Shown: one piece after another, positions 34,520 through 41,866 of the stretch
How positions within the stretch are numbered: position 1 is the stretch's first letter
How the letters are laid out: every line of letters begins with the position of its first letter
NCBI GenBank assembly: GCA_038214295.1
Contig: JBBQSA010000016.1
Span: 1-64,000 of the forward strand
Length of the DNA stretch: 64,000 nt
Reading direction: 5' to 3'
From: SHZI01 sp038214295
GTDB lineage: Bacteria > Pseudomonadota > Gammaproteobacteria > Steroidobacterales > GCA-2729495
Position numbers and translations under genes: made by a program
Notes under the pieces: generated by a model
The model's database searches: none
Seen by the model: the letters and a program-made list of their open reading frames with translations, nothing else
What the model was told of the DNA's origin: nothing

Positions 34520-35548
34520 CTAGGGGCTGAGTGGCCTGGGTCCGGTAGATTCCCGAAACTGCATGACCGAGTCGAGGAGCGTTATTTCCCCGGCGGGCAA
34601 CACACCGCGCAGGTGGGAAAGCAGCAGGTCGGTCGCCTTAATCGCCATTTCTTCAACTGGCTGACGGATCGTGCTCAAGGCAGGAAACATCTGCTGTCCC
34701 AACGGTATGTCATCGAAACCAACTACCGAAAGATCATCGGGAATGCGTATTCCCGATTGATGGGCGACACGCATTACGCCAATGGCCATGTCGTCGTTAC
34801 TGGCAAATATCGCAGTTGGCCGATGTTCCTGTCGCAATAGTTCAATTCCACACTCGACACCGGACTCGAACGTATTGAAGCCCTGTCTGACCATCTGTTG
34901 ATTAAACGGCACGCCGGCGTTAGCCAGGGCATCCATGTAGCCGCGAAACCGGTCGCCCATGGCTCTGTGGTCGGGATGACCAAGAATAAAGCCAATCGAC
35001 CTGTGTCCAAGCGACAAGAGGTATCGGGTCATTTCCGCGCAGGCCTCCCTGTCATTCGTGAAGACGGAGGTGGCCAACTCGGCGTGATCGCCCGGGGCAA
35101 TTCTTGCAAATGGGGCGTTTGCATCCCTAAGCGCTGTCAGTAACGCTTTGTCGTCCGAAAGTGGTGGCGTCAGCAGGAACCCGTCCACCTTTGACTGCCT
35201 GAGGAGTCGGATGACGTCAGCCGGCAGTTCGCTACTCAGATAGTCACACGGGTGAATCAGCAGATCATAGTTTTCGCGCTGGCAGACCTTGAGCGCGCCC
35301 CGCTGGATGCCAATGACGTAGCTCGAACTGGGGTTGTCGTACAGCAGTCCAACAACGAAGGCGCGGTTACCAGCGAGACTTCTGGCAAAAGGGTTTGGCG
35401 CGTACCGAAGGAACGCAATCGCGTCTTCCACACGCTCGCGCGTGTCGTGGCGCACCTTCGGCTCTCGATTGATGACCCGGGAAACGGTCTTTATGGATAC
35501 GCCGGCGCGCTCGGCGACATCCGTAATCGTGGATTTTCTCACTGGCAC
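34520..35548 (-). CDS. LacI-family regulator, candidate repressor of the glucan regulon
   Basis: A 342-residue protein with a LacI headpiece (TITDVAERAGVSIKTVSRVINREPKVRHDTRERV, about 6-40), a hinge helix (NPFARSLAGN) and a periplasmic-binding-like effector domain (about 60-335). It is the only LacI-type protein in the window and lies inside the glucan locus. Five palindromes of LacI type with a central CG occur around it, which makes it the likely reader. The inducer would be a short beta-glucoside or glucose derivative. No such palindrome is seen before its own start. It is convergent with the SSS gene, with 5 bases between the stops. Confidence 0.88.
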   Translation of the reverse strand: MPVRKSTITDVAERAGVSIKTVSRVINREPKVRHDTRERVEDAIAFLRYAPNPFARSLAGNRAFVVGLLYDNPSSSYVIGIQRGALKVCQRENYDLLIHPCDYLSSELPADVIRLLRQSKVDGFLLTPPLSDDKALLTALRDANAPFARIAPGDHAELATSVFTNDREACAEMTRYLLSLGHRSIGFILGHPDHRAMGDRFRGYMDALANAGVPFNQQMVRQGFNTFESGVECGIELLRQEHRPTAIFASNDDMAIGVMRVAHQSGIRIPDDLSVVGFDDIPLGQQMFPALSTIRQPVEEMAIKATDLLLSHLRGVLPAGEITLLDSVMQFRESTGPRPLSP

Positions 35549-35660
35549 CAGGCGATACGGTTCGAGCTATTGAAGCGACTATTCTACGCAATCAGGAAAA
35601 TATGGCTACCGGACTACTTCAAGATTCTGACGCAGTGATCGCTCACAACTTCTGCCCTGC

Positions 35661-37481
35661 CTAGGGCACCAGTCCCGAGGGTCCTGGTGGCTGGCCGAGG
35701 AGCTGCCGGAACAACGAGGTATCCTGGGCGTTGACTGCGCCATTTCCGTTGAGGTCGCCAATGTTGTAAGTCGGCGGCGTGCTCGGCTGCCCGAGCTGCT
35801 GGCGAAAGAGGATGGTGTCCTGGGCATTCGTGGCACCGTTGTTGTTCAAGTCTCCGTCGCAGCGGTTTCCGAATCCATCGTTGTCGGAATCCACCTGGGT
35901 CGGGTTCGCAAGAAGGGTGCAGTTATCAAGGTAGTCAAGAACCCCATCGCCATCAGTGTCAGTAAGGTTCTTGAATACCCAGTAGTCGGTACGGAACGAC
36001 GCATCTGCGCCGCTGTTGCTGATGACCGCCACGACCATCTGGATCATTTGGCCATTGCCACCTGCCGACACCGGCTTCGTGTCGAGTATGTCGTTGCCGC
36101 CGTAAAGGTTTGAATTGTCCGCGGTGAAACTGCTCAGGGGTACGCTAACCTGCTGCCAGCCTCCGCCGCTGATTGCACAGGGGCCGCTCGGACCGACATG
36201 GCAGTTGTATTGAAATTCATCGTCGGCCACAGGCGTAATGATGCCGTCGCCATTGTCATCATCCTGGATGTTGAACTCCAGAACATAGTCCTGACCAGGA
36301 TCCGGATTGATCCAGAAACTGAAGTGGGTCATACCGGTGATATCCATGGGCCTGGTCCGGCCAAAGCCCCCGAAGTACCCAGGCGATCCGCCCGATCCCC
36401 ACCCGGTCTGCAGCGACTTGGAGCCGCCGTTGGCCGGGGGCAGGTCTGTGGAATTCGGATCCAGGCCACCGCCACCGACGGTGCCATTGAAGGCAAACCA
36501 GCCGTTGGCGAACGGGTTGCCGTGTTCCATGTCGTCGAAGACGAGCTGGCCCGTCGGCTGCCCGGCTGGCGAACCGTACACCCGCACGTAGTCAATGACG
36601 TACGTCGCCGGAAACACCGTCGAACCGTTTGGCGATCCGACGAAATTGCCACCGACGGCAAAGTTGAGCAGGAGGTGGAAATTGACATCGAATGGCGCCG
36701 GATAAGGCCCGGCTGTCGAGTACCAGCTGTTCTGGGTGGAGACAAGCTGACCATCGATATACCAGCGAATTTCGCCGTTCTGCCACTCTATGGCGTACGT
36801 GTGATAGTTGCCCGCCGTGCCCGCGGGCAGGTAGCTGCTTGAACCGGAAAACGTGTTGGCCGGTGACTGGCCGCCGTAGTGAAGGGTGCTGAAAATCTGT
36901 GTCGGGTTCTGGCCCTTCGATTCCATGATGTCAATTTCGCCGCTGGCGGCCCAGCCCCCGTAGTTGGTGGCAGTGGGCAGCATCCAGAACGCTGGCCAAA
37001 GGCCCTGGCCCGTCGGCAGCTTCGCGCGCATCTCGAAACGTCCGTAGGTCCAGTCACCCCTGTTCTTTGTGCGGAGGCGCGAGGAGGTGTAATTCAGGCC
37101 ACCGGCGGCTTGCTGCCTCGCAGTGATTGTCAGTTCACCATTGGCTACAGTCGCGTTGTTCGTCGTGTAGTACTGCAGTTCGTTGTTGCCCCAGCCTGCC
37201 GGAATGCCGTAAGCCGACCCATTGCCAATCATGAATTCCCACTTGGTCGTATCGACAGCCGTGCCCGGGAATTCATCGGCCCACAGCAGCGTACAGGTGG
37301 GCAGCGAGGCGCACTGCGCCCGCACAGAGCCCGGAGCAATGGCAAGGATGCCGAGAGCCAGGAACTGGAGCACGCCAGCCATCACGGCACCAAGGGGCCG
37401 GGCCCGGTTTCCCGGTCGCCGGCAATCGCTGTGAGTGCCTGGAGTCGGCTGTTCTGGTCTTGACGATGATCTATTTAACAT
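35661..37481 (-). CDS. Secreted GH16 beta-glucanase with CBM-like, TSP3 and dockerin-like C-terminus
   Basis: A 606-residue protein. From ATG 37481 the signal has a long basic n-region before the hydrophobic core (about 32-55); ATG 37382 would give a short normal one. The GH16 domain (about 60-300) carries E182-I-D-I-M-E187. A beta-sandwich (about 312-490, VFDDMEHGNPFANGW) follows, then a calcium-binding TSP3-like segment (DTDGDGVLDYLDNC) and two dockerin-like repeats (NNNGATNAQDTILFRQQLGQP and a second copy) to the end. It should cut mixed or beta-1,3-glucan outside the cell. Operator C lies 51 bases upstream. Confidence 0.9.
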   Translation of the reverse strand: MLNRSSSRPEQPTPGTHSDCRRPGNRARPLGAVMAGVLQFLALGILAIAPGSVRAQCASLPTCTLLWADEFPGTAVDTTKWEFMIGNGSAYGIPAGWGNNELQYYTTNNATVANGELTITARQQAAGGLNYTSSRLRTKNRGDWTYGRFEMRAKLPTGQGLWPAFWMLPTATNYGGWAASGEIDIMESKGQNPTQIFSTLHYGGQSPANTFSGSSSYLPAGTAGNYHTYAIEWQNGEIRWYIDGQLVSTQNSWYSTAGPYPAPFDVNFHLLLNFAVGGNFVGSPNGSTVFPATYVIDYVRVYGSPAGQPTGQLVFDDMEHGNPFANGWFAFNGTVGGGGLDPNSTDLPPANGGSKSLQTGWGSGGSPGYFGGFGRTRPMDITGMTHFSFWINPDPGQDYVLEFNIQDDDNGDGIITPVADDEFQYNCHVGPSGPCAISGGGWQQVSVPLSSFTADNSNLYGGNDILDTKPVSAGGNGQMIQMVVAVISNSGADASFRTDYWVFKNLTDTDGDGVLDYLDNCTLLANPTQVDSDNDGFGNRCDGDLNNNGATNAQDTILFRQQLGQPSTPPTYNIGDLNGNGAVNAQDTSLFRQLLGQPPGPSGLVP

Positions 37482-37531
37482 AATTATTTCAGTGGCTTAG
37501 CACTGTCGCAGCGGTGGATGCACCAACGAGC

Positions 37532-37545
37532 TGACAACGCTGTCA
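37532..37545. promoter_or_regulatory. Operator C: LacI-type palindrome before the third GH16
   Basis: TGACAACGCTGTCA is identical to operator A read on its minus strand. It lies 51 bases before the GH16 start at 37481 and 267 bases before edd, in the divergent gap. Here the flanking base breaks the TTGACA hexamer (ATGACA on the minus strand), so the promoter overlap is less clear than at the other sites. Confidence 0.78.
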
Positions 37546-37811
37546 TACTAGCCTCGTCGGCAGTTCGAAGCCAGTCCCCGTGGCGGCCGGCGGGCAGCCG
37601 CGGAAGCTAAGATCTCCTCGCTCAAGGCCCTGGCGGGTTTGTAGGTTGTCACCATGAATGACGCTTCGCGGCGGTTTCTAAGTCGCGGGAATGCCGATTC
37701 TGGCCGTGATGCTGCGGTTTGCTCCCCGTCGGACCTTAGGCGCACATTGACTGGGCCGTGTAGACTATCTACCCTGCTGGCTGCTACCCAGCTGCGCACC
37801 AGGGAGCCGTA
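37546..37811. other. Divergent intergenic gap between GH16 and edd
   Basis: The whole gap is 37482-37811. Apart from operator C and the GTAGA-n3-TCTAC palindrome at 37759-37773 nothing gene-like is seen; short frames here lack ribosome sites. Confidence 0.6.
37759..37773. promoter_or_regulatory. Candidate HexR operator before edd
   Basis: TGTAGACTATCTACC contains a perfect dyad GTAGA-CTA-TCTAC (37760-37772). It resembles the published HexR consensus TGTARTwwwAYTACA in the outer TGTA/TAC parts but differs in the centre. It lies 39 bases before the edd start, a suitable place for repression. Confidence 0.6.
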
Positions 37812-39686
37812 ATGGTCATGCACACAACTGTTGCGGCAATCACCCGCAGCATCCGGACCCGTAGCGCAGCCACTCGCTCCGAATATCTGCGACGCGTCGA
37901 CCAGGCGCGGGCTGCCGGCAATTCACGCGCCCGGATCTCCTGCGCCAACCTGGCCCATGCGTTCGCCGCCGAAACTGTCGCCGACAAGCTGGCGTTGCGC
38001 GAAGTTCGTGGTCCCAACATCGGCATCGTCTCCGCCTACAACGACATGCTGTCGGCCCATCAACCGCTGGCGCGGTTTCCTGCACTGATAAAGACTGCGG
38101 CGCGTGAAGTTCACGCCACGGCCCAGTTCGCCGGCGGGGTGCCGGCAATGTGTGATGGGGTCACCCAGGGCCAGTCGGGCATGGAACTCTCGCTGTTCTC
38201 CCGCGACATCATTGCCCAGTCGACCGCCATTGCCCTTTCGCACGGCGTGTTTGATGCCGTGGCTTGTCTTGGCGTCTGCGACAAGATCGTACCCGGGCTG
38301 CTGATCGGCGCCCTGCACTTCGGACATCTTCCCGTTATCTTCATTCCGGCCGGCCCGATGACCAGCGGGCTGTCCAATGACGAGAAGTCGCGTATTCGCC
38401 AACTCTTCGCCGAAGGCAAGGTTGATCGGGCAGCTTTGCTCGAAGCTGAGAGCCGCGCCTATCATGGCCCGGGAACCTGCACCTTTTATGGCACCGCCAA
38501 CAGCAACCAGCTGCTGATGGAAGTAATGGGCCTGCACTTGCCAGGTTCTGCCTTTGTTTCGCCAAATACTCCCCTGCGGGACGCCATCACGGCGGCCGCA
38601 ACCCGGCGTGTCGCCGAGATCACCCACTTTGGCAACGAGTACACGCCGATCTCGCAAATCGTTGATGAACGCGCCATCGTCAACGCGATTGTCGGTTTGC
38701 TCGCAACCGGGGGGTCGACCAACCACACTATCCATCTTGTAGCGATCGCCCGGGCAGCGGGCATTGTCATCAACTGGAATGATTTCGACGCACTTTCGGC
38801 CGTGGTGCCGCTGCTGGCCCGGATCTATCCGAATGGCAGCGCGGACGTGAATCACTTCCACGCCGCCGGCGGCGCCGGCTTTGTGATTAGAGAATTGCTG
38901 TCCGCGGGACTACTTCATGACGACGTAATAACCGTTGCCGGGTCGTCTCTCTCGCATTACACGGAAGAGCCATTGCTTGAGAACGGCACTGTCGTCTGGC
39001 GGCCCGCAACTTCGTCCAGCGGGGATGAATCGGTCCTGCGAACGGCGGCCGCTCCATTCAGTAGGGACGGCGGTATGCGGCTCCTGCGTGGAAACCTTGG
39101 CCGCTCGATCATGAAGGTCTCGGCCGTGAAACCCGAGAACCGGGTCGTGGAAGCGCCCGCCGTCGTATTCGATGACCAGGATGAGTTGCTCGCACGATTC
39201 AAGCGCGGGGAGTTGAACCGCGATTTCGTGGCCGTGATCCGCTTCCAGGGGCCGCGCGCCAACGGGATGCCGGAGTTACACAAGCTGACGCCCGCGCTCG
39301 CGTCGCTGCAGGACGCTGGTTTTCACGTGGCTTTGGTGACCGATGGCAGAATGTCGGGGGCATCCGGCCGGGTGCCGGCAGCAATACACGTATCGCCGGA
39401 ATGCCTGGCGGGCGGTCCGCTGGGCAAGGTTCGCAATGGCGATGTACTCCGGCTTGATGGAATCTCAGGTAGTCTGGACGCGAAGGTATCACCCGACGAA
39501 TGGGCACGACGTGAGCCGGCAGCGGCCGATCTCGCGGCAAATCAATACGGCACCGGGCGCGAACTCTTTCAGGCGGCCCGAACAAATGCACTCGCGGCCG
39601 AGGCGGGAGCGAGCACGTTTGGCGCGACCGCCGACGAACGCCGGGTGACCAGTGCCGAGCCTGCGATGATGGACAACGTGCTGTGA
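37812..39686 (+). CDS. edd: Phosphogluconate dehydratase
   Basis: A 624-residue protein of the IlvD/Edd family, close to the usual length of about 600. It shows the family blocks: GPNIGIVSAYNDMLSAHQPL, the FAGGVPAMCDGVTQGQSGMELSLFSRD cysteine block, CLGVCDKIVPGLL, GTCTFYGTANSNQ and GRMSGASGRVPAA; the cysteines hold a [4Fe-4S] cluster. It converts 6-phosphogluconate to 2-keto-3-deoxy-6-phosphogluconate in the cytoplasm. AGGGAG lies 6 bases before ATG 37812. Its stop overlaps the eda start, so the two are coupled. Confidence 0.96.
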   Translation: MVMHTTVAAITRSIRTRSAATRSEYLRRVDQARAAGNSRARISCANLAHAFAAETVADKLALREVRGPNIGIVSAYNDMLSAHQPLARFPALIKTAAREVHATAQFAGGVPAMCDGVTQGQSGMELSLFSRDIIAQSTAIALSHGVFDAVACLGVCDKIVPGLLIGALHFGHLPVIFIPAGPMTSGLSNDEKSRIRQLFAEGKVDRAALLEAESRAYHGPGTCTFYGTANSNQLLMEVMGLHLPGSAFVSPNTPLRDAITAAATRRVAEITHFGNEYTPISQIVDERAIVNAIVGLLATGGSTNHTIHLVAIARAAGIVINWNDFDALSAVVPLLARIYPNGSADVNHFHAAGGAGFVIRELLSAGLLHDDVITVAGSSLSHYTEEPLLENGTVVWRPATSSSGDESVLRTAAAPFSRDGGMRLLRGNLGRSIMKVSAVKPENRVVEAPAVVFDDQDELLARFKRGELNRDFVAVIRFQGPRANGMPELHKLTPALASLQDAGFHVALVTDGRMSGASGRVPAAIHVSPECLAGGPLGKVRNGDVLRLDGISGSLDAKVSPDEWARREPAAADLAANQYGTGRELFQAARTNALAAEAGASTFGATADERRVTSAEPAMMDNVL

Positions 39687-40327
39687 TACCGATTACCGAA
39701 ATAATGGCGGCAAGCCCCGTGATGCCCGTGATCGTTCTTGACCATTCCGACGACGCGGTGCCACTGGCGCGAGCACTCATGGATGGCGGTATTCGCGTCC
39801 TTGAGGTAACCATGCGAACGGCAACGGCCCTGGACAGCATACATGCCATTCGCTCAGCACTTCCGGACGCGCTGGTAGGAGCGGGCACCGTCACGAAGGT
39901 CACTGATCTTGAAGCGGCTCGAGCAGCTGGCGCCCAATTCGCCGTGAGTCCCGGCACGACGCCGGATTTGCTCGCGCATGCCAGGGGCTGGAACTTCCCC
40001 TTCCTGCCGGGAGCAATGACGCCATCGGACGTCATGCGGGCACTCGAAGCTGGCTTTACGGCCATGAAATTGTTTCCGGCTCGTCAGGCGGGCGGCATCG
40101 AATACCTGAAGGCTCTTGCTGGACCGTTTCCCCAGGTCAGGTTTTGTCCAACCGGTGGGATCGACGCGAAGTCGGCGGCCAGCTACCTGGCACTCCCCAA
40201 TGTCGCGTGCGTCGGCGGCTCGTGGCTGACATCGGCGGAACTGATCGCCAGCAAGAACTGGAGCGAGATAACCCGCAGGGCTGAGGCGGCCGCCGAACTC
40301 ACCCGGAAATCCGCAACTGTCGCCTGA
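39683..40327 (+). CDS. eda: KDPG aldolase (2-dehydro-3-deoxyphosphogluconate aldolase)
   Basis: A 214-residue protein, normal for Eda. The early Glu41 lies in LEVTMRT, and the Schiff-base Lys129 in AMKLFPA. GAGTVT and CPTGGI are further family marks. It splits KDPG to pyruvate and glyceraldehyde-3-phosphate. The GTG start at 39683 overlaps the edd stop (GTGA); ATG 39704 is a less likely alternative. The zwf gene follows by 19 bases, giving an edd-eda-zwf operon. Confidence 0.95.
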   Translation: MIPITEIMAASPVMPVIVLDHSDDAVPLARALMDGGIRVLEVTMRTATALDSIHAIRSALPDALVGAGTVTKVTDLEAARAAGAQFAVSPGTTPDLLAHARGWNFPFLPGAMTPSDVMRALEAGFTAMKLFPARQAGGIEYLKALAGPFPQVRFCPTGGIDAKSAASYLALPNVACVGGSWLTSAELIASKNWSEITRRAEAAAELTRKSATVA

Positions 40328-40346
40328 CAGCAGACGGGCCCCAGCC

Positions 40347-41819
40347 ATGCCATCGCCAGCCTCTGACGCTGATTGCCGCGCACTGGTGCTATTCGGCGCA
40401 ACCGGTGATCTTGCGCGTCGTATGCTCTGGCCATCACTGTACGTCCTGCATTGCGACGGCCTTCTACCTCGCCGCTTCCAGCTGGTCGGTGCAGCCACAT
40501 CGAAGCTGGCGAACGAGGAGTTCATCCTGAGGGTGAAGGATGCGATTCGGACATCGGTCAATGCACCGCCATTCGACGATGCCACGTTCACTGCCTTCGC
40601 CAAACGAATCAGCTATGTCGCGGTCGACGTCCAGGCTCCCGGCGGCCTGGAACCTGTCAGGAAGGCAATTCAGCCGGGTCAGGGAGGGGTGATCTACTAC
40701 CTGTCAACCGGTCCCCAGCTGATCAGCCCGATTTGCATTGCTCTGCGGGATGGCGGGATGGTCGACAGTCTGAGTCGAGTAGTTGTCGAGAAGCCGATCG
40801 GAACGGATACCGCGACAGCACGCCGGGTTAACGAGGTGATTGGCTCCGCCTTCGAGGAGAACCAGGTATTCCGGATTGATCACTATCTGGGCAAGGACGC
40901 GGTCCAGAACCTGCTTGCGCTGCGCTTCGCCAACGCGATCTTCGAACCTCTCTGGAATGCCAACGCCATTGAGCAGGTGCAGATCACGGTGGCGGAGACG
41001 GTTGGCGTCGGGGGCCGCTGGCCATTCTACGATGGCACTGGCGCGTTGCGGGATATGGTACAGAGCCATCTTCTGCAGCTGCTCTGCCTGGTTGCGATGG
41101 AGCCGCCAGCCAGCTTTACGCCATCGGCGGTGCGCAACGAAAAGGTCAAGGTACTGTGGTCGCTCCGCCCCATCACCGGCACAGACGTAGCCACCCACAC
41201 CGTTCGTGGCCAGTATGCGGCCGGCTTCAGTGGCGGCGAACCCGTCCCGGGATATCTCCAGGAGACTGGCGCCGCGCCGGGCAGCGATACCGAGTCATTC
41301 GTCGCCCTGCGCGTGGAAGTCGATAACTGGAGATGGGCCGGGGTGCCGTTCTACCTGCGTACCGGCAAGCGTCTGCAGAATCGCTCCAGTGAAATTGTCA
41401 TCCAGTTCAAGCCTGCGCCCTACAACATATTCGCCGGAATTGGCGCAACACTCGCGCCAAATACCCTGCTGATAAAACTCCAGCCCGAGGAGATGATTAC
41501 GCTGACGCTCATGCACAAGGAGCCAGGCATGAATGACGTCACATTGACGCAGGTGCCATTGAATCTGTCAGCGGGCAAAGCATTTGGCCAGGGGCGCGGT
41601 CGTTCGGCCTATGTGCGCATGCTGCTCGACGTCCTCAGGAACAACTCGGCGCTGTTCGTGCGTCGTGATGAGGTTGAGGCAGCGTGGCAGTGGATCGACG
41701 GCATACTTGAAGGCTGGCAAACCACTGGCCAGAAGGTCAAGCCCTACAGCGCCGGCTCCTCGGGGCCGAGCGCGGCAATTGCGCTGACCGAGCGCAACGG
41801 GCACTCCTGGCACGAATAG
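40347..41819 (+). CDS. zwf: Glucose-6-phosphate 1-dehydrogenase
   Basis: A 490-residue protein of normal family length. The cofactor loop is LFGATGDLARRMLWPSLY, and the active site shows FRIDHYLGKDAVQN with the catalytic histidine/lysine region, then VEKPIGTD and the FYLRTGKRL substrate segment. It oxidises glucose-6-phosphate to 6-phosphogluconolactone, feeding Edd. No phosphogluconolactonase or glucokinase gene lies in the window. The operon order edd-eda-zwf differs from the more usual zwf-first order. It is convergent with the dihaem protein gene. Confidence 0.96.
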   Translation: MPSPASDADCRALVLFGATGDLARRMLWPSLYVLHCDGLLPRRFQLVGAATSKLANEEFILRVKDAIRTSVNAPPFDDATFTAFAKRISYVAVDVQAPGGLEPVRKAIQPGQGGVIYYLSTGPQLISPICIALRDGGMVDSLSRVVVEKPIGTDTATARRVNEVIGSAFEENQVFRIDHYLGKDAVQNLLALRFANAIFEPLWNANAIEQVQITVAETVGVGGRWPFYDGTGALRDMVQSHLLQLLCLVAMEPPASFTPSAVRNEKVKVLWSLRPITGTDVATHTVRGQYAAGFSGGEPVPGYLQETGAAPGSDTESFVALRVEVDNWRWAGVPFYLRTGKRLQNRSSEIVIQFKPAPYNIFAGIGATLAPNTLLIKLQPEEMITLTLMHKEPGMNDVTLTQVPLNLSAGKAFGQGRGRSAYVRMLLDVLRNNSALFVRRDEVEAAWQWIDGILEGWQTTGQKVKPYSAGSSGPSAAIALTERNGHSWHE

Positions 41820-41866
41820 GATGCCGACGCGCCGGTGGCGCCGTGGATGCCGGGCCGGATCCAGGC

